From NCBI RefSeq assembly GCF_027580225.2, contig NC_073339.2:38802501-38866500 (forward strand): a stretch of DNA of 64,000 bases, given 5' to 3'. The stretch comes from Misgurnus anguillicaudatus (Eukaryota; Chordata; Actinopteri; Cypriniformes; Cobitidae). The translations under genes were made by a program, and so were the position numbers. The notes below the pieces were generated by a model. The model had not been told where the DNA came from, searched no databases, and worked only from the letters and a program-made list of their open reading frames with translations. Shown piece by piece: positions 45,967 to 58,454 of this stretch. Within the stretch, counting starts at the first letter, position 1; each line of letters opens with the position of its first letter.

Positions 45967-48900
45967 TTAGCAATTGCTGGCCAGTCCACTTGCTTGTTGA
46001 GCCTGTGAGGTGATGGTTCGGGCTAAGAGGAGAGGGTCTTGGTTGTCATGGTTATACTGTGGTTTTCTCTTTCTGAGCAAGATGAGTGCCGGGTTCCTCA
46101 GCAGCGTGTAGAGCAACAACCACCGCACACGTACTCTGCCCCCTACTGAACATCCTATTAGAAAGCAGAGGAGCAAAGTTGTTTTATGGCATGGTTGTAT
46201 ATTATAATTTTCTTTGCATGTGTGCACTGTACCTCTGGTATTGTTAAAAGTATTATAAGAGGTTTCTGCGGGTCCCCGATTCTCCACAGTTCTTCCAAGC
46301 AGTAGATGGCAGAAAGATAGCATAACTGGGTTGCTATGATAATGATCAGCAAATATCATCCCTATCCAGGTATTATATCCTGCACAAAAGTCACACCGTC
46401 CAAAATCACTGTACAATTATTAGAAAAGAAGCAATTATCTTAAATTTAGATAATTTAGCATTATAGATCATTTAGACATTTGTTTTGTCACCAAAATACC
46501 AAAAGAAAAACAAAAGCTTAATAATTATCATGGTCCTGTTTGTTTATCACATGGCACTGGATATAAATCTACCATTATTACCTGGATCCATGGACTCGTA
46601 GCCCCTCTGCATGATGGTCCGGTCTATCCGTGATACCAGCCATGTGCCCACAACGCCGCTTACCAAGAGACGTAAAATGCAATTGCTCAACCCCATAATC
46701 ACATTATAGAAGAAGAAGAAATAGATAAAGCTGTGGAATGCTTTTCTGTGTAAAAAGAAAAAGACTTTTGTTAATGCATGAAATGAATCAAAATGTGGAT
46801 TTGATGATGTTCTTCCATACCTGTTGTTGAGCGCAAGTGGCTTTTGTTTGTCGTCAGGTGAGAGTTTGTCCTGCAGGAAAAATATCTGAACCAGAACAAT
46901 CTGCACTACCACTATGGCTATCACAGTGAATATGGTCAGCCTGGAATAAAAAAAAAAAAAAACACACATTGCGGCATGCATTTCACAGTTGTGTTCATGC
47001 AGTGCAACAGGATTTCAGAGTATTGCATAAAATGTGATGCATATGATGTCATCATATATATTATATATTCAAGTTATTATGAACTCTAATGGAACTCACA
47101 GAATGATGGATACACTTGATAACCAGCTGAGAAACTTTCCTTTCTGTATCGGTAGAATAATTCCATACGTAAATATCAGGGCGAAAAGAAACTGCATGAA
47201 ATGAACTATAACAAAACCTGCAGAGATAAAACAAGAATCAAACCACATGATCAATAGCTTCTGCATACTTTGCAAACTAAGAAAAGTATGCAGTATGTAG
47301 AGCAAAATATGCAAAGGAGCAATGCCCGTGAAGGCAATGATCTCTGGATAAACTTTGCAAACTGACCTCACTATGTTTTCTGAGGGCATTGAATAAACAT
47401 GAGTCACTGAGTAAATCACTAGATAAAGACTTTAATATATGAAATACTATTAATATATATAAATATATGAGAAACGTTTTGCATACCCCACAGAGTGAAG
47501 GCAATCTGCCAGCCTGAGTATCTTGTTATAGCTGCCTGACAGAGAAAATAAGGTTTTATGACCAGTAATACTTTTACTTGCAATGTCTTACAATGTTATT
47601 GTTTGTTAAAGGATTAGTCCACTTTTACAAGAAAATGTACTTATCCCCATGTCATCCAAGATGTTTTTGTCTTTCTTTATTCAGTGGAAAAGAAATATAG
47701 TTTTTTTTAAGAAAAACATTTCAGGATTTTTCTTCATATAGTAGACGATTTGACGGTCTAAATTGCAGTTTCAATGCAGCTTCAAAGTGGTTCTCAAACT
47801 GGGGGCCATGGCCCCCTGGGGGGCCCTGAGATGGTGCCAGAGGGCCCTAGTTTAATGACATTTTATAAAGTACATTAATTTATAAAGATTCTGTGTATTC
47901 AAACCTCAAAAAAATAACGTTACTAACGAAAATCACTACATTGTATACTTTAATATGATTTGTTTAATTCAAATTACAAGTTTTGTAATGTTTTATGTAA
48001 TAAATTTGCTTTGGGGGGTCCACATCTTACAAAAGGTGTGCCACACGTCAAAAAAGTCTGAAAACCACTGCTCTAAACAATCCCAAATGAGGCACATTTT
48101 TGCCCAATAAATAAAAAATATGTACTTCTTGTCTTTCACCAGCTCTAGGATGTCCGTCCATGACCTTACGTATTACAAAATCACGTTGAAAGGTCACGCA
48201 TGACGTATGCGAAATGCACACGTAAGGACCATTTTAAACAATAAACTGACACAAAGACATTAATTAGTGTCATTCACATACACTAACTTCTGAACGGTCC
48301 TCCGTCTCCACACTTGTAAACATTGGAGAGGTAGTTTCACATTAGTCATGCGTGACCTTCCAACGTAATTATGCAATACGCAAGGACGAGCATCACGAGG
48401 CTAATGAAAGACGAGAAGTTGTGATTTAGTTTGTGATCATTTCGCTAGATAAGACCCTTATGCCTCGGTTGGGATAGTTTAGAGCCCCTTGAAGCTGCAT
48501 TGAAACCATTGGGTTCAATTGAAGTCCACTATATGGAGAAATACCCTTAAATGTTTTTATCAAAAAACTCAATTTCTTTTTGGCTCAAGAAAGAAAGACG
48601 GTGTAATGAAAGTGGAATAATCCTTTAAAGGGGCACTCCACTAAAAAATAGGCTCATTTTCCAGCTCCCCTAGAGTTAAACATTTATTTTTACCTTTTTG
48701 GAATCCATTCAGCCGATCTCTGGGTCTTGCGTTACCACTTTTAGCATAGCTTAGCATAATCCATTGAATCTGATTAGACCGTTAGCATCGTGCAAAAAAT
48801 TACCAAAGAGTTAGGATATTTTTCCTATATTTAAAACTTGACTCTTCTGTAGTCACATTGTGTACTAAGACTTACGGAAAATTAAAAGTTGTGATTTTCT

Positions 48901-51900
48901 AGGCCGATATGTCTAAGAACTATACTCTCATTCTGGTGTAATAATCAAGGACTTTGTTGCCGTAACATGGCTGTAGGAGGCGCAGTGATATTACGCAGTG
49001 CCAGAAAATAGTCCTCTTAGTAACTTTCAATAGCAGGGGACTATTTTCAGGCACTGCGTAATAACTCTTTGGTCATTTTTGAGCGCAATGCTAATGGCCC
49101 AATCAGATTCAATGGACTACGCCAAGCCACGCCAAAAGTGGCAGAGACAGACCCGGAGATCAGCTGAATTGATTCCAAAACTGCAAAAATCTATTGTTGA
49201 ACTCAAGGGGAGCTGGAAAATGAGCCCACTTTTGTGTCCCTTTAATATTTGTTCCATGAAGTCCTTGCATAAAAGCGCCTGCTAAATTAATACATTTAAA
49301 TGTAAAACATATGATTAAATGTTAATGTGCTGTAAGAAAGTCATACTAGTTTGGAATGGCATGAATAAACATTGACTGACTTCATTGAAAATGGTGTATG
49401 ACAGGAATTAAGCAGGGAGATTTACAAACCTTCACAAATATTTACTCACCACACTGACTGCAGGGCTTGGTTTATGAAACTTGACTGGAATAAAGTATTT
49501 CTCCCCCCTCCATAACCTCTTTATATGTTTTCTGCAGTTAAAAACAGGTTTCAGTTAAAGGTCTTTGTCTTATTACAGATTATAATTACAATGTCAAGCA
49601 TGCATACCTGTAACATACCAGCACATGAAAAGTGTAAGTGACAGATGTCAGACTGGCAAAAATTGTCGTCGCCAACCATGACTCTGTAAATAAACAAATT
49701 TGTGTTACATATTAACCATCCATCCATCAATTTATCTAAAAGGAATATAAAGTAATAAATCTTACTACGTGCGACATAGCTAAACTCTTCCATCATGGGT
49801 ATGAGGGACTTGAACATATTGTCTGTTTCGTTGCAGGAGGATGCTATCTCTGCAAGTGAATCCTTCAACGCATCTAGCCTATCAAAGGCATAGTCACTTA
49901 CACTGTAGTCTACCAGCGTCATCTACATAAAGACAACATTTGAGCACACATAGGTTCAGATTTGGTATACTATATTACAGTAAATAATGCTTGCGTACAG
50001 TAGCAAGTGCTGATTTACCGTGTATAAGCCAATGAAGGTGACAATGGAGGTGCCAATCATTCTGTTTGGGAATTTAAAATAAGGGTCCCAATCATATACT
50101 TTTTCCTGGAACCAACCTTTTGGTTCCGACCTAAGGAAAAACACCATAAGAGTCTTTGTTGAGTAATGTGAATACATTCATAAATAAATGTTTATGTTGA
50201 ATTTACATGTACCGCTCAGGGGGGCGTTTCAGTAGAGTCTTTACATATCTGAACTGATGGGAGTGTAAATCCTCTTCATTCTAAATTTTATGAAAACAAA
50301 AAATAACTCAAGCATCTACTATTACAGATAAATAAACAAATTCATGAAAACTGAAGAAAAAAAACGTATGGTCTGACCTCTTCAGCCTGCAAATGCAGGT
50401 GGATTCTTATTGCCTTCACAATGATATACACAAATCGACCCAGCAGGAAACACAGACACAAAAAGAACGGCCACAGAATGATCCACTTCTCATATGGGCC
50501 TAAAATCTGTAAACAGTATAATAAATTATTATATTATACACTGAGAAAAAAAAAACATTTTATAGACACAACATCAGGCAATAGCTGTAGCTGCTTGGGT
50601 TGTACCTTTGTTACTGTAATACTCTTGTATAATTACAAATTAAGTCTAATATTTAAAAGTACAATTTTTATAAACGTTCAGAATTTGTTTCATTTCAAAT
50701 TACATTTTATTTTCATAATTACTGGGTGTTTAATATCTGTTTGAAATCACATTTATATTAAAAGAATATTCCATTTTCTTAAAAGAAAAATCCAGATAAT
50801 TTACTCACCACCATGTCATCCAAAATGTTGATGTCTTTCTTTGTTCAGTCGAGAAGAAATTATGTTTTTTGAGGAAAACATTGCAGGATTTTTCTAATTT
50901 TAATGGACTTTAATGGACACCAACACTTAACTCAACACATAACAGTTTTTTTCAACAGAGTTTCAAAGGACTATAAATGATCCCAAACGAGGCATAAGGG
51001 TCTTATCTAGCAAAACGATTGCCATTTTTGACAAGAAAAATAAAAAATATGCTCTTTTAAACCACAACTTTTCGTCTAGATCTGGTCTAGCGAGACCTAA
51101 CATAAATGCGTAGTGACGTAGGGAGGTCACGTGTTACATATATAAAAAGCACATTTGCGGACCATTGTAAACAATAAACTGACACAAAGACATTAATTAG
51201 TATCATTCCACATACAACAACGTAGGAATGGTCCTCTTTCTCCACACTTGTAAACACTGGGGCGGAGTTTCGCATTCGTCCACTGTGGCCTCTTGACGTC
51301 ATGACGTATTGCGTGGGGTCACGCTGGCGCATCACGACCGGATCTAGACGAGAAGTTGTGCTTTAAAAGTGTATATTTGTTATTTTTATTGTCAAAATGA
51401 CAATCGTTTTGCTAGATAAGACCCTTATGCCTCGTTTGGGATCGTTTATAGTCCTTTGAAACTTCGTTGAAAAAAACTGTTAAGTGTTGAGTTAAGTATT
51501 AATTGTTGGTGTCTATTAAAGTCCATTAAAATGAGAAAAATCCTGCAATGTATTCCTCAAAAAACATAATTTCTTCTCGATTGAACAAAGAAAGACATCA
51601 ACATTTTGGATGACATGGTGGTGAGTAAACTATCTGGATTTTTCTTTTAAGAAAATGGACTATTCCTTTAAGGTACATAAGAGACAACCCTTCAAGACAA
51701 TTTTTACAAGTTCCTATCCATCTTTATGGTAAATTAAAAGGCTTATGAATTGTACACTCAGTTTATTTTGTAATACTGTATTTTTCATTGTATTCTCAGC
51801 TTAAAAAAAATGTAATGCAATGTTTCACTTTATGTAGTGTAAATTATATCTAACCAGAGAAACGATCACACCTGTGCTTCAAACAATGAGCAAATCGTTT

Positions 51901-53776
51901 CTAATCTTACCATGCAAACATAAACATCATCAGTTAATAATTAAAAAATAAAGGTTAATAATTAATTATATTCGCCAACCTTTCCAGATGGACAGCTTGC
52001 TGTGTCATACAATCTCGCAGTGAGCCTGAATCCACACACAACATACAGAATCAGTGTACAGTAACCCAATACAAATACCTTGAGATCTCTGACACCAAAC
52101 AAGATACAAGTTAATGACCACTGGTATTTTTAGTATATTTCTGTGTTTTTATGTACCACATGAGCGTATACAGAACACCCAAAACCCCTCCTAGTGTTCG
52201 GTGCGGTGTGGAGAGGCAAGCAAAGAACGGCAAATACGCAACTCCCACTTCTAGCGCTCCTAGCAGGTACACAAAAGCTGAAAGACACCAAAACATATAT
52301 AAAAATATAATTGTACAGTTTGATGATTAAGTACATATTTTGTAGCACATCAACACACTGTCAGAAATAAATAAAGGTACAAAAAAGAAAGGAACCTTTT
52401 TTAAAAAGTTCCTAATATGTACCATTTTGGTACAGTTATATACCTTTGAGGTACCAGCATGCACCATTTAGGTACAAAAATTTACTTTTTGAAAAGGTAC
52501 TGACCCTGTGAAAACTTTTGTACCTTCTTGTACTTTTTTTCTGAGAGTGCTGGATAAAATATAGTAAAGTATAAACTAACTGTAGTTGTGCTTATTTATG
52601 TAATTTAACAGATGTTTTATCCAAAGTGATACATGTTTGTTATAATTGCAAGAAAGCTTTAATAGTGATACTGTATGTCAGTGGCAGCCGGTGACTTCTT
52701 TTTTCGAGGGCGCACGATGCAAAGTTCGTCACAACATGTATGTAGCCCATCATGTGTGTGGTTCATAATTCGGCGAGTCGAATGAACCTATGTGCATCAC
52801 GTGTCTTGTCAAAATAAGTCCCCTCTGCAGATGCCTCTAAAGGGTTTATGATAAAAGAGACGCTTGCGTTTGCCAGATACTCGCATAATCTCATGCCTAA
52901 TCAGAGTTTACTGTTAAGTGAGTGTCTTGCGTGTATTTTGTGAACGTGAGCGTCTCTTTTAACAGAAAGGGTTTTGACGCGTGTGCAGCTGGCACTTATT
53001 TTGACCAAACACATGATGCACATGGTTCACATGACGCAACAAATACATATTTTTAAAACACGAGCAACACACATGACACTCCGAACACATATTTTGAATT
53101 TGCGCAATATGTGCATGCCTGTACTTATGATATGTGCTGTACCTTTAGCCCAGTTGGGCACTTTCATCGGCGTGTAGGACTCAGAGAACAGCTGGAGCAC
53201 GCTCGGAGCGATTGCGCCAAATGCAAAACCATAAGACCATCGATTACTTAGACTCCCAATGAAATCCAAAGGTCTGAGAAACATAAAAAACACATACACA
53301 CAATTCAATTAATAAAGTGGCAATACATTTAAGTGATATTGTTAAAAAAAATCAGCGATCACCTACACCACAATGCCAAATCGACCCCTAAGGTATGGAA
53401 AGCGTTCCTCGAAGGGCTGAGCTTTTGCTCTGCGCTGTACGAATGACAGTAGAACCATAATAAAGACCTGAAATACACAAAAACATGATGCACCACATTA
53501 CAAAATAATGCATGAGGGAAAATATGAACAACAGTCCGCTCAGATTCAAGTCAATGTTTGTGGAAAAAAAGATTTTGTAAAGAATCTGTCATGGGTTAAC
53601 ATTATATATTAAGACCAACTGTCAGTCCTTATCATTCTTTTAAGCAACACTTCCTCTAGAAAAATTGCTGTATGTTTGATTAGGGGGGTTTTTTAGAAAT
53701 GTTTTCATTACTTACAGCGGGTACGAGAGAGCAATGTAGAAACATATCCACTGAAAATCCATTCTGACAGTCTTCC
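45967..53776 (-). CDS. stra6l: STRA6-like retinol-binding-protein receptor (RBPR2), N-terminal exon not located
   Basis: A multi-pass plasma-membrane receptor that takes retinol from RBP4 into cells. Exons, 5' to 3': 53776-53716, 53467-53367, 53273-53143, 52277-52157, 52025-51980, 50506-50378, 50280-50213, 50130-50019, 49922-49766, 49683-49608, 49531-49450, 47535-47487, 47217-47100, 46940-46821, 46745-46582, 46379-46233, 46154-45967. All junctions agree in phase and give 622 residues. Family landmarks: extracellular [47 protein letters not shown]; helices [20 protein letters not shown] and [43 protein letters not shown]; and [19 protein letters not shown] near the end. TDRD7 next door favours stra6l over stra6. 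The 52025 acceptor was chosen because the upstream acceptors give an in-frame TGA or break the phase. The start-codon exon was not found in 53777-57651. Confidence 0.9.
47610..48624. mobile_element. TTAA-flanked foldback element with nested MITE
   Basis: Same family as 3775-4650 and 50762-51667. Ends AGGATTAGTCCACTTTTAC and GAAAGTGGAATAATCCT are inverted and flanked by TTAA (47606-47609 and 48625-48628). Nested at about 47785-48075 is a different MITE (GTGGTTCTCAAACTGGGGG to TCTGAAAACCACTG). Confidence 0.75.
48629..49241. mobile_element. TTAA-flanked palindromic MITE, shares a TTAA with its neighbour
   Basis: Related to 7126-7929. Ends AGGGGCACTCCACTAAAAAA and CCACTTTTGTGTCCCT are flanked by TTAA (48625-48628 and 49242-49245). 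The left TTAA is also the right flank of the preceding element. Confidence 0.75.
50762..51667. mobile_element. TTAA-flanked foldback element, best preserved of three copies
   Basis: Ends AGAATATTCCATTTTCTTAA and TTAAGAAAATGGACTATTCC are inverted, with TTAA at 50758-50761 and 51668-51671. The arms pair over hundreds of bases (ACTCACCACCATGTCATCCA against TGGATGACATGGTGGTGAGT). It lies in the STRA6L intron between exons 5 and 6. No protein. Confidence 0.8.
52370..52550. mobile_element. MITE with CTGTCAGAAA/TTTCTGAGAG ends
   Basis: Left end ACACTGTCAGAAATAAATAA, right end TACTTTTTTTCTGAGAGTGC, with repeated GGTAC motifs between. A related copy is at about 55551-55820 (ACTCTCAGAAAAAAAAGTAC to TTTTTTTCTGACAGTG). 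Confidence 0.65.
52681..53105. mobile_element. hAT-type element, truncated copy
   Basis: Begins CAGTGGCAGCCGGTGACTTC, the reverse complement of the right end of the 19535-20181 element. The body matches it in reverse (TCATAAACCC-type and CAAACACATGATG blocks), but the far end is missing before TDRD-like CAGTGGCG can be reached. Confidence 0.65.
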
Positions 53777-54068
53777 CTGAAAAAAGAACGGAAAAAGTAA
53801 AATGATAAAGAAAGGGGGACGATTACAACATGTTTGTTTAAATGAATGAATTATAATCTGAACAATCGGGTCCTCGCACCTCGGTGCTTGGACACTAATA
53901 AATAATCTTTGCTGATAAAATTCTGCATTAGTAAGAACAAACATAAGTTGACTCACTTAGTTAAAAGATCACAGCATTACGTAAGAAATAATTGACGACG
54001 GGCCGTTGAATTATTCAACAATTATTCCGCTTATAACACGGTTATAATTGCTCTGGTGGTTATCTTAA

Positions 54069-54441
54069 AAGGGACATTTCACAAGACTTTTTAAGATGTA
54101 AAAATAAATCTTTGGTGTCCCCAGAGTACATATGTGAGGTTTTAGCTCAAAATACCATATAAATAATTTATTATAGGATGCCAGCAAAAATGTGCCGTGT
54201 AGTTTGTTGAAATTGAAACGTAGCTGTCAATTATTTTTCCTCTGCACTAGAATGCAGTGCTATGGATAGTGCAGATTAAGGGGCGGTATTATTATAACAA
54301 GATCCACTTCTGACATCACAAAGGGAGCCAACTTTCAATGACCTATTTTTTCACGTGCTTGCAGAGAATGGTTTATCAGAAGTTTATCAGAAGTTACTGG
54401 GTTGATAGAACCACTAGTCAGATTTTCATGATATGTCCCCT
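54069..54441. mobile_element. TTAA-flanked MITE
   Basis: Ends AAGGGACATTTCACAAGAC and CATGATATGTCCCCT are flanked by TTAA (54065-54068 and 54442-54445). The body (TCTTTGGTGTCCCCAGAGTA) also occurs, without clear ends, at about 9145-9330. Confidence 0.7.
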
Positions 54442-56713
54442 TTAAGACATTTTAAAGGTTAGGTGTACTTACTATTAATCATAATAATTGTCCCAATTTA
54501 TCATTGCTGCATCAGATTTTGTCTTTATTCTAGCTTTATTTGAATTGCTATCTATTATTTGGTTTTATTGTAAAATAATGTTTAATGGTGTGAAAAAATT
54601 GTCAAAATATGTATCCCTACTGTCACTGGGGTAGTGCCCTTTAAAACAGAGATTCCCAAACTTTTCATTTTGTGACCCACTTAAATGAGTACCGGTGTCC
54701 TGACGAAGTCTGTATGTTTTATCACAGTATGTTTTTATATTTAGAAAGATTCAAGATTTTAATGGGCTATACTAAAATAGCAATAATATCATGTATTCTA
54801 TAATACAATGAATTAAATAGTTCATACTTTTCCAGTTTTCTATTACAGGTATTGGCCAATCTGTCTTTTTCTTTTTGTCTGTACTATTCTAAAATGATTA
54901 TGTTTACATAAACAATAAATATATAAATATAGCACACACATGATGTGAAGTGTTATTAATATATAAACAGCCCTGTGCATATGAAATTGTGCGTTAACAC
55001 AATAATTTTAGAACAAATACATAGGCTACATATAAAGTAAAAAGAAATAATAAAAAACAGGAAAATTATCAAATATTTAATCAATTGTATTATATAATAC
55101 ATCAAAGCATTGCTTTTTATATTTACTTTAGTGATTCAAACTGTAAAATAATTGACTTAAAGAACAATAAAGATATATAACATACATGCACACATATACA
55201 TCTCAGTAGCCATGCCATTACAACTTTTTAATATTTCTAAATAATAAAAATAAAATGATGAAAATGCTATAAAAAATAGTGAACCTTAGAGGGAATGGAT
55301 TTTGACAGAACAGCGGGACACATTAACATATTTTTAAATGTAAATATAAGGGGAAAACACTTTTTTAAAATAATTGAGCAGTTTTTATTTTCCCTGTCAT
55401 TTTATAAATTAAATGTACATTCAATTTCAGTTTTAAAATAAATTATGGTTTATCATATTAAAATTGTAAAAAAGTGACTTTGCGCAACCCACAGTTTGAA
55501 AACCCTTTATATAAAAGGTCCAAATATACCTAAATATATACATTTGGTACACTCTCAGAAAAAAAAGTACAAGACACTACAAAAGTTGACCTTAGTGGTA
55601 CAAATCTGTACTAAAATAATACATATTAGGACCTTTTTAAAAGGTACTGTCCCACAGACAACTTTTACCTTTTGTCTGAGAGTGTACCAATATGTACGCT
55701 AATATATATCATTGAGATACTAATAACCATTTAGATGCAAACCTGTACTTTTTTGAAAGGGTACCACCCCAGCAACAGCTGGGGTACATATTTTGACTTT
55801 GATTTGATTTTTTTCTGACAGTGTTAGCAGTTGTGACCTAATGGTTAGCCAGACCTGAAGGTTCCTGTAATCAAAATGTAAGGCCAAGTAATGTCTGTTT
55901 TGGCATTAATGTCTCTTAAATTATTATTAAATGACAACCTAAACTATATCTACTTTTACATTATTACACACACTGCAGCTATTTTATTACACTGTATGTT
56001 ATTAGAATCTACTCTTTATATATCTCTTACACTGGGTGTATTTTAAAGGAGCTTTACACAAAACCTTATCAGATGTAAATATTTGATAATGACCTGTACT
56101 GTTAGGTGTGCACATTTTAACTCATGTACATTTTAGTACACCATAGTCAGCTTTAATAATATAAAACATTATTTCCACCAAAACAAATTTGTGGCTAGTG
56201 AAAATGCTGAACTTTGGAAAACCACAAGCCCCGTGTCTGTTTAGTAATATAAGAGTCTTAAAGAACAGCATGTATTCAGATGAAAATATGATGTTGTGTT
56301 TCTCTAATTATGAATTACAGTATTTTCGACATATTTTTGTGAAGGTAAATAATAACAAAACAAAGTTTGTCGCACTGAAAGAACTTTCCACAGAACCTTG
56401 CTGTTGCAAAAACGTTGAGTGGAAGAAGGTAAATATAAAACACAGAAGCATTTCTACTGTTTTTACCATTTGAAAGCAGAAATAATTCAGAAATAACTCA
56501 CATAGTTGGGGTTTAGGTTATCATCTGTCAGTAGTGCACAGGATCAACACAGTACAGCTGTTGCTTATAGACAAAAACTAGTAATCCACTAGAGTTGTTC
56601 TTCCTTACAAGCACATGTTTCAATGCGCTCTGATATAAGGGTAAAGCTTTCACTTCATGGATGAGGATATGAAAATGTAGTCACATGACTGGACAACCTT
56701 TGATTTGGGCCAC

Positions 56714-56722
56714 ACTAGTGTA

Positions 56723-56759
<37 letters not shown>
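56714..56759. repeat. (CT)n microsatellite
   Basis: About 45 bp of uninterrupted CT. Confidence 0.95.
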
Positions 56760-56761
<2 letters not shown>

Positions 56762-57049
56762 TGACTGAACAGTTACTCTAAATCCAAACATAGATAAGAC
56801 CAGCTCCTAAACTGAAGCAGATTATAAAGTGGTGTTTGTGGGTGTGGGTTTATTTTAAAGTGTTTCTCAAATGGTAATGCATGGTGCACCAAAGTCAGGG
56901 GTTTGAAAAGGGAACATACAAACTGTAATAACCTAAAGCATGCATTGATTAACTGAATTCACATGCACTAAACAGTAAATAGGTAGCTTAACTACCTTTG
57001 GCCTATATTTTCAGAAAAAAAGGCCACATTTATTTGGTGGTAAATGTAA

Positions 57050-57185
57050 TTTACATAAGCATTTGGCATGCAATTTAAACATGCCACAAATTTGATCACT
57101 ACAGTATGTGTGTTTCCTGGGAATTGAACCCATTACCTTTTGCATTGTTAATGCTCTAACAATTGAGCTACAAGAGCACTTTAAA
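57050..57185 (-). repeat. tRNA-derived SINE fragment
   Basis: The minus strand reads GTAGCTCAATTGTTAGAGCA (like a pol III A box) and GGTTCAATTCCCAGG (like a B box), spaced as in a tRNA gene. The strand then continues to a CATGCCAAATGCTTATGTAA tail. The anticodon region is not a clean tRNA, so this is a SINE head and not a tRNA gene. Confidence 0.55.
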
Positions 57186-57651
57186 CGCTTATTTCTCAGT
57201 AAGATGAACTTGCATACCTATGTGTTTAAAGAGAGGGCCTTCCAAGTCAACCGAAAAAGTCCTCATCCTTACAGACAATCAACATTGGTGGTTTTGAAAG
57301 ACTGCATTCAATTCTTTAAAATGCGAATTTTGCCAATGTTTGCAGTACACCCGTTTCTTGACATCCTTAAGGGCGCCATATTTACACTAAAAGCAAAAAA
57401 TAAATAAATGTAGATTTTACTCATACAAATATTTTTGTAATATGGCCGCAAATCACTAAAGCCAACACAAGGGAGCGCTGTTGACAAGAATAGCTCATCA
57501 GTCGATCACTGACTATGGTGTGAATGATTTAATGTACCCTATCATTTTAATTTCTGATAAAGTACACCTTTTGTCTTGTTTATATTTATATTTTTAATAC
57601 GTTATTTTACTTTATCCCTATATTTGTGTTACTAAACGTGAAATAACTTAC

Positions 57652-57800
57652 CACGAGAATCGTAGACTGCCACTGTGTACTCTCGAATCGCTCTCGCGGT
57701 ACTGTGACGTCAAACGGCGATCGTTTTGCGCAGCGCCGCATGAACACATGGGGCCACTTCACACGCAAAGTTTGTGATCTATAAAAATAAACTTGACGGG
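57652..57800 (-). promoter_or_regulatory. stra6l: STRA6L first (non-coding) exon and promoter with CRE
   Basis: A GC-rich block ends on the minus strand in a strong donor (CTCGTG followed by GTAAGT, exon end 57652). A perfect palindromic cAMP-response element TGACGTCA is at 57705-57712. Direction and position suit the receptor gene. Confidence 0.5.
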
Positions 57801-58454
57801 GAAATGTGCGCACCTGTAAGTAAACTCTGAGTTTGAGATAAAGTGAATTAGCGACACAGATGGTGATTTTTTTTACTTAAGTGAAGAAGTACATCAGAAG
57901 TTGCCACACACACAGTTACTCGATATCACGTTAGATCCACATTATCATGAAGAATAAATCCAGCACTGATAATCTATTTTTTTTTAAATAGATTTTATAG
58001 TTTTATAGACACTATATCGTGATAGCACTGCTGGAGGATTACGCCAATGGCATTTGGCGGTGCGTATCATCTTGCGAACAAATAATTGATGACAGTCTCA
58101 TTATTATAAGGATCAGCATTCAGGAGATGATTGCGTTGACTATTTATAGATTATAAATGGGCATGTACAGGGCGAGATATGCTGATTCAAGCGATCTGTG
58201 ATTTATTAAGAAAACATTGCCTGCAGGTGTTTCTATGGTTTTATAAATCGGAATATTTTTGGCTACGCCTTTTTGGCTTTTAAACGCTTTCGTTTTATTT
58301 ATAATATTTAACGTGTATTTAGTTTTATTTATATTTATATGAAATAAAACTTAAATACAAACTACCCAAATAAAAACGATACCAACCAAAGCACACTTAA
58401 AACATTAGTGATGTTATGTTAAATGCGCATGCGACCAATCGAGAGCGTATAATG

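Larger units (their letters stand above)
53777..57651 (-). other. STRA6L first intron(s); contains missing start exon
   Basis: The exon at 53776 enters with one base of a split codon, so a start-codon exon ending in phase 2 must lie upstream. I could not pick it out among AT-rich sequence. Elements seen here: a TTAA-flanked MITE (54069-54441), a MITE at about 55551-55820, a (CT)n tract (56714-56759) and a tRNA-like SINE piece (about 57105-57185). Confidence 0.5.

Noticed and set aside
52081..52160. In-frame TGA at the join of STRA6L exons (52157 donor to the acceptor near 52090), possible selenocysteine or pseudogene
   Set aside because: A better acceptor (GTGTGTGGATTCAG) at 52026-52027 gives a clean tryptophan codon at the join and a length matching the family.
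57108..57180. tRNA gene on the minus strand
   Set aside because: A- and B-box-like motifs exist, but the stems are imperfect and the sequence continues into a SINE-type tail.
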